DNA from: a virus
Reading direction: 5' to 3' (one strand)
Length of the DNA stretch: 23,295 bases
IMG/VR virus record: IMGVR_UViG_3300027777_000152
Span: 1 to 23,295 of that record
Shown one piece after another: positions 1 to 6,083 of this stretch. Every line of letters begins with the position of its first letter. The first letter of the stretch is position 1. The notes below the pieces were generated by a model. The model was not told the origin of the DNA. It was given only the letters and a program-made list of their open reading frames with translations, and did no database searches. A program made the position numbers and the translations under genes.

Positions 1-1397
1 GACACAGTGCGATCATCATGCAACAGATATGTATGATCAAACCTATATGCACTCCCGCTTGTCTTAATTATGAGGGCAGCTAATTCATCTGGTAAACATT
101 CACGCTTTTTGCCAACAACTAACGGTGCAGGATTCTGATACCATGCGAGTAGTCTATTCACTAGTAATGATCGCAATAGCTCTGCCATCTCATAGTTTTT
201 TTTACCTGATCGGCCATCAAATCTTTCAACCCTAGAACGGTTTTCAAACTTCTGTACGGTGCCCTCCATCTGCCATGGATCAACCACAATTAGTGGGTTA
301 TTATAGTTGTTTATTACACTCTCTAACCAATCTTCAACACTGGCAATACTTACAGGGTGCTCTGGTGTACCTTGTATTATGTCCATCCTGTCAAGCACAT
401 AAACACCATCTTGATTGCGATGCATTACACTCATAACAGTCCTATCTTTTCTAGCACCATAATCAACACTGGCTACATACTCTATGCCATGCAGACCTAC
501 GGTGGTGTATTGCAGGTTTAGTTCTTGACCCAGTGTAGAACCAATAGCTATATCGCTCCTTGTGAGATAGCCTGACTCTTCTGAAGGATCAATCCACACA
601 TTATCTATCACACGCCTAGCAACACCATTGGGTAATAATGCACGATCTCTTTGAATAGCTTCTTGGTCCATCCAGCTAGTGAGTTGTCCAGGTGCTTCGT
701 ACACTGTCCAGGTTGAATCTTCTTTTACTGTTTCTATTATCTCATGCTGCCAGCTTCCAAGTGTACCTGCATTAGTAATCACAACAAATACTGACCCAGG
801 GCGTTTTTGTCTACCACTCCAAAGTGTGTCCCACAGATCACGCTTTTTCCAATGTGTTACCTCATCGCAAACCACTAGATCGCAACGCAATCCAAATGAT
901 GTTGCACTATCCGCAGTTAATATTTTTAATACACCACCTGGGCCTTTAATTCTTTTTGCACCATAGGTAATTCTTTTGGCTAGCCATGGATTTAGTCGAG
1001 CTTCTGCACTCATGCTCTCAACCAATAGTGCAGCTTGGTCAAAGTCAGCAGCAGCAGCTACAATTTCTACAGGTTTACGACTAAATGCCAACACCCAATT
1101 GCATAACCTTGCAAGCCCAGTAGTCTTATCATGTCCACGGGGTAGGGTTTCCCAAGTGTTTCTAGGGCCATGGTATTCAGGCCTTAAACCGCATAAAGCT
1201 TCTATTGGTGGAGTCATATAATCTAATCTCTTCCACTGCCAATCGTGCGCGATATCCTTAAATCTTCTAGGCTCAGGCCTGGAGTCTATTACCACAGAAT
1301 CTAAGTAACCTTTAATACTTCTTGCACTGGCAACCTCTGCAATAGCATGTGCGTTTGCTAGTCGTTGTATCATTTCTTTTCTATGATCAATCTGCAT
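1..1397 (-). CDS. terL: Terminase large subunit (C-terminus cut by window edge)
   Basis: ATPase-nuclease motor that cuts concatemeric phage DNA and pumps it into the prohead. I translated the open frame from the ATG at 1397 to the left edge (465 codons, no stop). ATPase motifs: a deviant Walker A, PRGHDKTT (residues 86-93), Walker B LVVCDE with D178/E179, and a coupling motif VVITNAGT near 205-212. Nuclease motifs: D312 in ASVDYGARKDRT, D373 in IVVDPWQME, and an acidic HDDRT near 460-464 just before the cut, so only a short tail should be missing. The ribosome site is weak. An in-frame TTG lies 12 bases upstream without a better site, and a stop lies further upstream. The start overlaps a plus-strand promoter. 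The small terminase-like gene is about 4 kb away, separated by small genes, which is unusual but not rare. Confidence 0.93.
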   Translation of the reverse strand, partial: MQIDHRKEMIQRLANAHAIAEVASARSIKGYLDSVVIDSRPEPRRFKDIAHDWQWKRLDYMTPPIEALCGLRPEYHGPRNTWETLPRGHDKTTGLARLCNWVLAFSRKPVEIVAAAADFDQAALLVESMSAEARLNPWLAKRITYGAKRIKGPGGVLKILTADSATSFGLRCDLVVCDEVTHWKKRDLWDTLWSGRQKRPGSVFVVITNAGTLGSWQHEIIETVKEDSTWTVYEAPGQLTSWMDQEAIQRDRALLPNGVARRVIDNVWIDPSEESGYLTRSDIAIGSTLGQELNLQYTTVGLHGIEYVASVDYGARKDRTVMSVMHRNQDGVYVLDRMDIIQGTPEHPVSIASVEDWLESVINNYNNPLIVVDPWQMEGTVQKFENRSRVERFDGRSGKKNYEMAELLRSLLVNRLLAWYQNPAPLVVGKKRECLPDELAALIIKTSGSAYRFDHTYLLHDDRTV

Positions 1398-1425
1398 TGT
1401 GGAACCCAATGAATTATGCTACATT
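1397..1425 (+). promoter_or_regulatory. Predicted promoter for the orphan plus-strand gene
   Basis: TTGTGG (1397-1402), a 17-base spacer and an extended -10, TGC-TACATT (1417-1425). Transcription would start near 1432, about 36 bases before the ATG at 1468. The site overlaps the first bases of the terminase gene on the other strand, so the two may interfere. Prediction only. Confidence 0.45.
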
Positions 1426-1467
1426 GTTGCAGTGTTGAGAACTGTAACTAGTAACGGAGTACGAAAC

Positions 1468-1722
1468 ATGAAACGAGATGCAAAAAAAGGTACATTTAGG
1501 ATAAATGTTATCTTTAAAGATGGTAGTGATTATCAGTGTGATTGGCAACTAAATTTACTGAAAATGTACGCATTTATTGCAAATATAAATCATCATCGAG
1601 GTGATTTAATGCACTGGGTTATTGAATGTGGAGATGGTTCTATTGTTGATTCAGGTTCACTAGAGAAGGGCACATTGCGATTTACTAAAAGTGTCATGCG
1701 CGATTTATCATATGCAGGTTAA
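1468..1722 (+). CDS. Orphan plus-strand hypothetical protein, 84 aa
   Basis: I do not recognise this protein. It is small, basic at the N-terminus (MKRDAKKGTF) and looks like a beta-rich fold with one central helix. I chose the ATG at 1468, not the longer frame from 1399: a GGAG stands 8 bases upstream, and the extended -10 promoter at 1417-1425 lies inside the longer frame, so a transcript from it would not contain the earlier start. It is one of only two plus-strand genes in the window and has its own promoter and a strong terminator 20 bases after its stop. That organisation is typical of independently expressed accessory ('moron') genes or lysogeny-expressed genes, which is inference. Confidence 0.7.
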   Translation: MKRDAKKGTFRINVIFKDGSDYQCDWQLNLLKMYAFIANINHHRGDLMHWVIECGDGSIVDSGSLEKGTLRFTKSVMRDLSYAG

Positions 1723-1742
1723 TCGACTAGTGGTTAAACAGT

Positions 1743-1778
1743 AAAAGCCCGGAGCTTTAATGCTCCTGGGCTTTTATT
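1743..1778 (+). terminator. Rho-independent terminator after the orphan gene
   Basis: The arms AAAAGCCCGGAGC (1743-1755) and GCTCCTGGGCTTTT (1762-1775) pair with one bulged T around a six-base loop, followed by TTATTATTT. The A-run on the 5' side makes it potentially active on the minus strand too. Confidence 0.8.
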
Positions 1779-1807
1779 ATTTAGATTGCTAATATTTATT
1801 CTAGTTA

Positions 1808-1842
1808 GAGAATGCTGACGGGCTGAGGCCCTCTGCATTCTC
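1808..1842. repeat. Two-stage hairpin, GGGC-TGAG-GCCC inside GAGAATGC/GCATTCTC
   Basis: The outer arms (1808-1815 and 1835-1842) are perfect and enclose an inner stem GGGC/GCCC with loop TGAG (1820-1831). There is no clear T-run on either strand, so this is a structured element of unknown role, not an obvious terminator. Confidence 0.55.
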
Positions 1843-1859
1843 CAATTAGCTGTGTAAAT

Positions 1860-1891
1860 GAAATAAGATCGGCTGAAGCCGACCTTATTTC
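1860..1891 (-). terminator. Hairpin, probable terminator of the minus-strand small-gene operon
   Basis: GAAATAAG/CTTATTTC flank TCGGC-TGAA-GCCGA with a single A/C mismatch. It lies 33 bases beyond the stop of the minus-strand gene ending at 1924. The stem ends in CTTATTTC on either strand, giving only a modest T tract. It may act in both directions between convergent transcripts. Confidence 0.6.
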
Positions 1892-1923
1892 TATAGATAG
1901 TTTAACCTGGTAATTAATAGCTG

Positions 1924-2454
1924 TCAATCTAATTCTTTTTTTACCCTCTTGACTAGTACTAGTTCTCTTTTGCCATCGATGTCAACAGCATAAATTTTAC
2001 CATCAATATCATGTGTCAGGTCGGGGCATTCTATCTCACCCCAATTTTGTTTACACATGTCCAAAAAATCAGCTTCATCCCTGTAAGGGACTTCCCCTGT
2101 TGGGTCGTATCTATCATTTACACAATCATACCACCCCTCATATTCATCAGGTTTATTAATAGGCTCCCCATTACCTAAAGTGTTTGTAATTATATACTCC
2201 CTCCAACCTAGATACCATTGGTCGTGTGTCCATAATTCTCGAGCATACGGGTTGTCTATTATATATCCACCCCTGCTAGCATGTTCATACCCTGTATGCC
2301 AAGCATCAGATCTGGGGGTAGTATTACCTGCACCATTGGAACCCTCCTCGTATTCATTGCGCTCCTCCTCAGGCAGGTTTTTAAAATCTTCAAACGACCC
2401 TTCAAACCCTTGGGAACCTACTGCAAAATTATAAGCAATTCTATCATTATCCAT
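1924..2454 (-). CDS. Hypothetical protein with an RMF-like motif, 176 aa
   Basis: The function is unknown. The acidic N-terminal third precedes a segment, SDAWHTGYEHASRG..IDNPYARELWTHDQWYLGWREY (about residues 48-88), whose spacing of aromatic, Gly and NPY residues resembles the ribosome-modulation-factor fold seen in many small phage proteins. That resemblance is a judgement from pattern alone. I chose the ATG at 2454 because AGGAG lies 8 bases upstream; the GTG at 2463 falls inside that ribosome site. Its leader is identical over 15 bases to that of the gene starting at 2953. It is the last gene of the small operon driven from 3023-2995. Confidence 0.75.
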   Translation of the reverse strand: MDNDRIAYNFAVGSQGFEGSFEDFKNLPEEERNEYEEGSNGAGNTTPRSDAWHTGYEHASRGGYIIDNPYARELWTHDQWYLGWREYIITNTLGNGEPINKPDEYEGWYDCVNDRYDPTGEVPYRDEADFLDMCKQNWGEIECPDLTHDIDGKIYAVDIDGKRELVLVKRVKKELD

Positions 2455-2475
2455 TTTCAGCACTCCTGTTTAAAG

Positions 2476-2772
2476 TTAAATTCCAAGTTTGTAGTTATAA
2501 TGGTCGGTACACCAACCATCAATTATCTGATCAGCCCACCATGCTGATAGGATGTTGGTTGCGGTTTTTATTTTGTGTTTACGCACCAACTTCGCAGCCC
2601 TTATGAGCTTCTTTGTCGCAGTCTGGCTAAGGTTATGACATTTGGTAAACCCTCCCATTATTGGGTCATATAACCTCACCTCATTGCTAGCATCTACATT
2701 TGCACGGTGGTTCTCAATCCCATGCCCGGTGTAGCCAATAGCCCTGATTTTTAAATATATCTCATGCTCCAT
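2476..2772 (-). CDS. Conserved-looking phage hypothetical protein, 98 aa
   Basis: The ribosome site AGGAGG lies 7 bases before the ATG, within the end of the upstream gene. The core, GIENHRANV...VRLYDPIMGGFTKCHNLS followed by a basic helix, has the look of a small phage protein family I have seen in environmental phages (a 'VRVYDsv.g.yT.CHsLs' type pattern). No function is known to me. It contains C45 and a conserved-looking HN/H set but no complete metal-site pattern. Confidence 0.75.
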   Translation of the reverse strand: MEHEIYLKIRAIGYTGHGIENHRANVDASNEVRLYDPIMGGFTKCHNLSQTATKKLIRAAKLVRKHKIKTATNILSAWWADQIIDGWCTDHYNYKLGI

Positions 2773-2773
2773 G

Positions 2774-2953
2774 TTAATCCCTCCTAAAAAGTTGTGCTCT
2801 AAGTTGTTCGCATTCTAATATATCCAGACCCAATTTAAGGCGTTTTTTAATATCTTGGTTAACCAAGTCAAACCTGAGCTTGTTTGCATCAGATCTTTTC
2901 ATTGAATCTGCAATTAGCTGCAACTTGCGTTCCTTGAATTCTGCAATAGTCAT
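2774..2953 (-). CDS. Small helical hypothetical protein, 59 aa
   Basis: A mostly helical, charged protein (MTIAEFKERKLQLIADSMKR...) with no recognisable domain. The ATG at 2953 has GGAG 8 bases upstream; the longer GTG start at 2962 would lie inside that site. It is the first gene after the dyad-containing promoter at 3023-2995, with a leader of about 35 bases. Its stop overlaps the ribosome site of the next gene, so translation is coupled. Confidence 0.7.
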   Translation of the reverse strand: MTIAEFKERKLQLIADSMKRSDANKLRFDLVNQDIKKRLKLGLDILECEQLRAQLFRRD

Positions 2954-2994
2954 TTTCAGCACTCCATAAAAAAAGTTTTAATCAACACATTATT

Positions 2995-3023
2995 AGTATA
3001 CACCGAGTGTATACCGTAGTCAA
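2995..3023 (-). promoter_or_regulatory. Near-consensus promoter for the 2953-1924 operon
   Basis: On the minus strand: TTGACT (3023-3018), exactly 17 bases, then TATACT (3000-2995), preceded by TG. Predicted start is near 2988. The -35 overlaps the stop codon of the RHH gene. A perfect dyad covers the spacer and most of the -10, so this promoter is very likely repressible. Confidence 0.8.
2996..3014. promoter_or_regulatory. Operator-like perfect dyad GTATACAC-CGA-GTGTATAC
   Basis: Two 8-base arms around three bases, lying inside the spacer and -10 of the strong promoter. A protein bound here would block RNA polymerase. The adjacent RHH gene (3020-3190) is the obvious candidate binder, but that is inference. 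I saw no second exact copy in the window. Confidence 0.75.
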
Positions 3024-3190
3024 GTCTTCCTATTAGATTTATTTATTATTTTAACTACTGCGTTTAGACTGTATCTAATCGCAGCAACCTTGGATGTTAG
3101 TCCATACTCCTTTTGAATCTGCTCGATCTGTGCATCATCCTGAGGGGTTAGCCGGAATGTCTGAATAGGTACTCTGTTATTTGGTTTCAT
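3020..3190 (-). CDS. Small ribbon-helix-helix (RHH) DNA-binding protein, 56 aa
   Basis: I translated this short frame by hand. A basic N-terminus is followed by a beta strand, RVPIQTFRLT, then two helices (PQDDAQIEQIQKEYG and SKVAAIRYSLNAVVKII), the order expected of CopG/Arc-type RHH repressors, which dimerise and insert the strand into the major groove. The ATG at 3190 overlaps the end of the preceding gene by 14 bases. A purine-rich AAGGA lies about 12 bases upstream, a little far. Its stop codon lies in the -35 of the promoter carrying the 19-bp dyad, so it is well placed to control the next operon. No database match could be checked. Confidence 0.72.
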   Translation of the reverse strand: MKPNNRVPIQTFRLTPQDDAQIEQIQKEYGLTSKVAAIRYSLNAVVKIINKSNRKT

Positions 3191-3500
3191 TGCGGGGGAT
3201 TCCTTTAAAATCTAGAATTAAAAATACTGCTCCATTACAAGCCATGGAACCTATTAGATTACCACCCCACCCAATTTTATCTGCAAAATTCCTCGCCCGC
3301 TGCTCGAAATTTTCATACAAGTCTAGATCACTGGAGTAAGGGTAATAGCTTATCTTTTCCCCCGTGTCACCTCTGCGCTGCACCCCAATGAGTGCACCTC
3401 TTCTGCTAGTTGGTCCGTAATATTTGCAGTAAATTGCTGCATTGTGAACAAAGTTTACTTTTCTATCTATCTGGGTTTGAAAAATCTCTGGCTCTTTCAT
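3177..3500 (-). CDS. Hypothetical protein, 107 aa
   Basis: I do not recognise the family. The sequence alternates charged and hydrophobic stretches and ends in a hydrophobic strand (GAVFLILDF). There is no signal peptide or membrane helix. I prefer the ATG at 3500 (MKEPEIF) because AGGAG then sits 8 bases upstream; the ATG at 3506 would leave only 2. It overlaps the RHH gene by 14 bases and follows the 89-residue gene by 20 bases, in the operon starting at about 4442. Confidence 0.7.
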   Translation of the reverse strand: MKEPEIFQTQIDRKVNFVHNAAIYCKYYGPTSRRGALIGVQRRGDTGEKISYYPYSSDLDLYENFEQRARNFADKIGWGGNLIGSMACNGAVFLILDFKGIPRNETK

Positions 3501-3520
3501 TGTCATAGCTCCTATTAGGT

Positions 3521-3790
3521 TTAGTATTTAAAATCCACGGTACCTGTTTTGTTGCCGTTAGAATCACGCAGCGTCATTATGTTTTGGGGTTCTGATGGCA
3601 GTTCAGAAATCCTTCTGACCTGGTCTAGATCGTATTCATTTTTAAAGTTGTTAATGTCTAGTTCCATGTGATTGGGATAGCTGCCATGGTCACCAGCCGT
3701 GATAACGGTTTGCAGTATTCTGCATACCTCTGCGCATGTGTTTGGCTCAAATGCTGCATTATCAATATTTATCTCAATTAAGATTTTCAT
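3521..3790 (-). CDS. Hypothetical protein, 89 aa
   Basis: An acidic protein of unknown function (MKILIEINIDN...). The longer in-frame extension to 4018 is rejected because it runs through the real gene 3792-4040 in another frame and has no ribosome site. The ATG at 3790 has GGGGAGG 9 bases upstream and follows the previous stop by one base. A C-C pair in the middle (TCAEVCRIL) is not a known metal motif. Confidence 0.7.
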   Translation of the reverse strand: MKILIEINIDNAAFEPNTCAEVCRILQTVITAGDHGSYPNHMELDINNFKNEYDLDQVRRISELPSEPQNIMTLRDSNGNKTGTVDFKY

Positions 3791-3791
3791 A

Positions 3792-4040
3792 TTACATGCC
3801 CTCCCCGGTTTGGTTAGATACTGCGTGGCTAATTCTGTTTTCGAGCCTAGCTGTGGACTCCATTTGCTCATTAACTGAACGAAGTAAATCGTACAATTTT
3901 GCTGTGTGGTAAGCAGGTAATCCGCCTTCACGGAGTTTATCCCTAATTTGCCCCTTTTGTTCCCAATATTGGTTGTTAAGTCGGTTAAAGGCGGTTCGTA
4001 TGATAGTGAATTCTGCATAGCTAACTTCTAAATTAATCAT
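3792..4040 (-). CDS. Small helical hypothetical protein, 82 aa
   Basis: Predicted almost entirely helical, with heptad-like stretches (EFTIIRTAFNRLNNQYWEQKGQIRDKL and AKLYDLLRSVNEQMESTARLENRI), so a coiled-coil or helical bundle is likely. No known family. The ATG at 4040 has AGGGAG 8 bases upstream and starts 3 bases after the stop of the 120-residue gene. Confidence 0.72.
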   Translation of the reverse strand: MINLEVSYAEFTIIRTAFNRLNNQYWEQKGQIRDKLREGGLPAYHTAKLYDLLRSVNEQMESTARLENRISHAVSNQTGEGM

Positions 4041-4043
4041 GGT

Positions 4044-4406
4044 TTATGCTCCCTTATTCATTGAAAGTTGAAAACGGTTTTCAGTAGATAAATGGGCTGG
4101 CTCATCAATGATGGCCATGCCCACAACTGTCATAAGTGCGCGCCCTGCATCAGTAGTGGTATCTATTGGGCTATAGTCACCTGTAATCAGGTCCAAGCGT
4201 TGAAAGTGGTTGATGCCCTTAAATTGAGTGCACTCAATCGAGAAGGAATCTTCCCCAGCTTCATCCATCTCCCAATTGGTTACGGTATCTACAACCAGGG
4301 TCCCACTATAGGTGAGGCCAGCTATTGTGAACTCCTCGAAGGGGTATTTAAAATCCCCATCAACCAGGCTAACCCGAACTTTAATCAACTGATTTAAAAC
4401 ATTCAT
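4044..4406 (-). CDS. Hypothetical protein, 120 aa, first gene of its operon
   Basis: A beta-rich, acidic protein (VRVSLVDGDFKYPFEEFTIAGLTYSGTLVVD...) with no family I recognise. AAGGAG is 7 bases before the ATG. It follows the promoter at 4477-4449 by a leader of about 36 bases and starts a run of four or five overlapping small genes that ends with the RHH gene. Confidence 0.75.
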   Translation of the reverse strand: MNVLNQLIKVRVSLVDGDFKYPFEEFTIAGLTYSGTLVVDTVTNWEMDEAGEDSFSIECTQFKGINHFQRLDLITGDYSPIDTTTDAGRALMTVVGMAIIDEPAHLSTENRFQLSMNKGA

Positions 4407-4448
4407 AACTTTGCTCCTTTTTTACAATGTAGCGGTTAACACAATGTA

Positions 4449-4477
4449 AGGATATGATCAGGTATATACAAAGTCAA
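4449..4477 (-). promoter_or_regulatory. Promoter for the 4406-3020 operon
   Basis: On the minus strand: TTGACT (4477-4472), 17 bases, TATCCT (4454-4449). An AT-rich stretch and a perfect dyad lie just upstream. The same -35 hexamer and spacing are used by the promoter at 3023-2995. Confidence 0.72.
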
Positions 4478-4494
4478 CACTTCAAAAAAATAAA

Positions 4495-4513
4495 TTACAA
4501 AATAATTTTGTAA
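4495..4513. promoter_or_regulatory. Dyad TTACAAAA-TAA-TTTTGTAA upstream of the promoter
   Basis: Perfect 8-base arms around three bases, 17 bases upstream of the -35 at 4477. The position suits an activator or UP-like site rather than a steric repressor. It has the same 8-3-8 geometry as the dyad at 2996-3014 but a different sequence. Confidence 0.5.
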
Positions 4514-4731
4514 CAGCTTAAAACCCTCTACACTATATGTGTGGCTACTGGAGATATGAATGCACCAGCTTTCCATGTCTCTACCTGGGTGCAATATGTA
4601 ACAGCTTGAATGCGAATTTGGGTACAAAGTGCACCGGGTTGATACCTAGGCTGTTTTTTTGAGATCGTGCAATTTAGGGCCATCCTAGGCCATGCGCCAA
4701 AAAAGGGCAGGTTTATGATAAGATGGGGGTT
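4514..4731. other. Intergenic stretch without a convincing gene
   Basis: No frame with a ribosome site was found here. It holds the second copy of the direct repeat TGTAACAGCTTNAA (4597-4610; the first copy, 4509-4522, overlaps the upstream dyad), spaced 88 bases apart, and a short G/C hairpin around GGCC-ATCCTA-GGCC. Role unknown. Confidence 0.5.
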
Positions 4732-4935
4732 TTAGATGTGTTTTTGAGGTTTTTGGGGGTCTAGGTCGTTGTAGTCAGTTTTCGCCACTTTTAGGCGGTT
4801 TTCGTGACCTTTAGGGGGTTTCCCGCCCCCATATGTGCGCCAGGTTGAGACATGGGGCAGTGCAGGGCGCATACCTCTGCTAGCCTGTGATATGGGCCTA
4901 CTAGTTATTCGTTGGGGACCTGGGTTTATTGCCAT
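4732..4935 (-). CDS. Doubtful small basic protein, 67 aa
   Basis: An open frame rich in Pro, Arg, Lys and Gly with no recognisable domain and no clear ribosome site before the ATG at 4935. It overlaps the end of the preceding gene by 35 bases in another frame. The DNA is more G/C-rich than its surroundings and has runs such as GGGGGCGGGAAACCCCC. It could be a real coupled gene or chance coding in a 3' region. Confidence 0.3.
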   Translation of the reverse strand: MAINPGPQRITSRPISQASRGMRPALPHVSTWRTYGGGKPPKGHENRLKVAKTDYNDLDPQKPQKHI

Positions 4936-5149
4936 CAATTAGAAGAATTTCCTCAAGAAAATGTGCAGCGGTGCGGAGCTTATACAGCTTCCCAGTGTCG
5001 ATGTCTTTTGCATGGTAGACGGTGCGCCAGACTACCCCCTTACGGCTGGGGAACACCGCTAGCTTGATGTGGGTGACACGCAGTAGCATTTTTGCACCCT
5101 TTACCCTAGAATTATAAATAGTGCCGGGGATAATTTGGGGAGCGTGCAT
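4901..5149 (-). CDS. Hypothetical phage protein, 82 aa
   Basis: A basic protein starting MHAPQIIPGTIYNSR and ending with RTAAHFLEEI..., a pattern (ITPGTIY at the start, a helix near the end) that I associate with small uncharacterised phage proteins. No function is known to me. The ATG at 5149 has only a weak GGA upstream; the TTG three bases earlier is not better. It lies downstream of the terminator at 5263-5291, so it probably has its own promoter in the AT-rich stretch, though I could not place one with confidence. Confidence 0.6.
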   Translation of the reverse strand: MHAPQIIPGTIYNSRVKGAKMLLRVTHIKLAVFPSRKGVVWRTVYHAKDIDTGKLYKLRTAAHFLEEILLIDGNKPRSPTNN

Positions 5150-5198
5150 CAATAATCCATTTTAGTTACAAAGTAATAATATTTATAATATTTCAAAG

Positions 5199-5212
5199 TA
5201 GACTAAAGTCTA
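5199..5212. repeat. Palindrome TAGACT-AA-AGTCTA in an AT-rich leader
   Basis: A perfect 14-base inverted repeat in the AT-rich stretch between the terminator and the 82-residue gene. It could be an operator for that gene; no promoter could be fixed around it. The hexamer AGTCTA/TAGACT also builds the palindromes at 13166-13184. Confidence 0.4.
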
Positions 5213-5262
5213 GGTTAAATCTAAAATTGATTTGAATATTAAAATGAATAATAATTTAAATA

Positions 5263-5291
5263 AAAATACCCGCTTTAAAGGCGGGTATTTT
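5263..5291 (-). terminator. Rho-independent terminator of the replication operon
   Basis: Perfect 11-base arms AAAATACCCGC/GCGGGTATTTT around a 7-base loop, followed on the minus strand by TATTTAAATT. It lies 25 bases beyond the stop at 5316, the last gene of the long minus-strand operon. The plus strand also ends in TTTTATT, so it may work both ways. Confidence 0.9.
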
Positions 5292-5315
5292 ATTGAATAT
5301 TTAATTCAAAGTTAT

Positions 5316-5540
5316 CTAAAAGTTAAACCCATTCGCACTTAGACACGCAATAACGATTGACATTTGCGTGTGGTCTAAGGTTATGCCATCTTCTAATGTT
5401 TTCGTTTCAGCATTGTAAAGGGCTATCACGCAACCATCATCCGTATATCTAACATCTACCGTCTTAGTGGTTTCACCTGAGGTGTGCTCAACTACGAGGG
5501 TTGTTACTTTACCGGGCATAGAAATTACTGAACAAGGCAT
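5316..5540 (-). CDS. Hypothetical protein, 74-85 aa, last gene of the operon
   Basis: A small beta-rich protein (VTTLVVEHTSGETTKTVDVRYTDDGCVIALYNAET...) of unknown function. The start is uncertain: ATG at 5540 (74 aa) has only a weak purine stretch, while a GTG at 5573 (85 aa) would begin 12 bases after the terminase small-subunit stop. The strong terminator follows directly. Confidence 0.65.
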   Translation of the reverse strand: MPCSVISMPGKVTTLVVEHTSGETTKTVDVRYTDDGCVIALYNAETKTLEDGITLDHTQMSIVIACLSANGFNF

Positions 5541-5585
5541 GATAGACACTTTCTGTAAAGGTATAGAAACCACCGGGCTATAAAA

Positions 5586-6083
5586 CTACCGTTCTGGGAT
5601 ATCAGGCTTAAGTTCTAGCTGGTCAGGTGTGTAGGTTATACCCCACATTGATGCCTGTTGCGCTAGTTCTTGGTCCGACATATTCTGATAGGTGACCGTG
5701 GATTCGGTCCGTTTTGGGGCTTCTATTCCGAGTAATTTAACCTGCCTATCAATGATTGCAAGCGCAGAATTTAAAGATTCTCTATTTCCTTTAACTGCCT
5801 CCTCATAGTACACCTTTAAAAGCTCATCAAATCTACTTAAAGTAAGAGATAACGCCTTTTCAGCTACTATATTACCCTCTTTCAGCATGGAGGTAAATTC
5901 GCGCTCTACATAGGAGTACGCAGCTTGTCGTGAAACACCCATTTCTCGGCCTATTTCTGCATAAGTTAGGCCTCTTTTACGCATGGAGATTGCCTGTAAC
6001 CGTCTCTCCTTTTTTACAATTTTGTGTGGTGACATCCGGTTCTTTTTCCCCGCATTGTTGTCCCCAGTAAAGTCTTCTTTCAT
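5586..6083 (-). CDS. terS: Probable terminase small subunit, 165 aa
   Basis: An HTH near residues 30-65 (AISMRKRGLTYAEIGREMGVSRQAAYSYVEREF) is followed by a helical central region and a short tail. This is the layout of small terminase subunits, which bind the packaging site and oligomerise before handing DNA to the large subunit. A plain HTH regulator is the alternative; the HTH is also sigma-70 region 4-like. TAGGAG lies 6 bases before the ATG, and the first 107 bases overlap the end of the diphosphohydrolase-like gene in another frame. It is not next to terL, which weakens the call somewhat. Confidence 0.65.
   Translation of the reverse strand: MKEDFTGDNNAGKKNRMSPHKIVKKERRLQAISMRKRGLTYAEIGREMGVSRQAAYSYVEREFTSMLKEGNIVAEKALSLTLSRFDELLKVYYEEAVKGNRESLNSALAIIDRQVKLLGIEAPKRTESTVTYQNMSDQELAQQASMWGITYTPDQLELKPDIPER

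Noticed and set aside
679-1221. Two plus-strand open frames
   Set aside because: They lie antisense to the large terminase, whose motifs are clear on the minus strand; no ribosome sites or recognisable protein content.
1399-1467. Longer start for the orphan plus-strand gene
   Set aside because: It would begin upstream of the predicted transcription start and lacks a ribosome site; the ATG at 1468 has GGAG at the right distance.
3791-4018. N-terminal extension of the 89-residue gene
   Set aside because: It occupies another frame of a well supported gene (3792-4040) and lacks an initiation site.
4436-4627. Minus-strand frame of 63 codons
   Set aside because: It runs through the promoter, dyad and AT-rich leader of the next operon and has no ribosome site.
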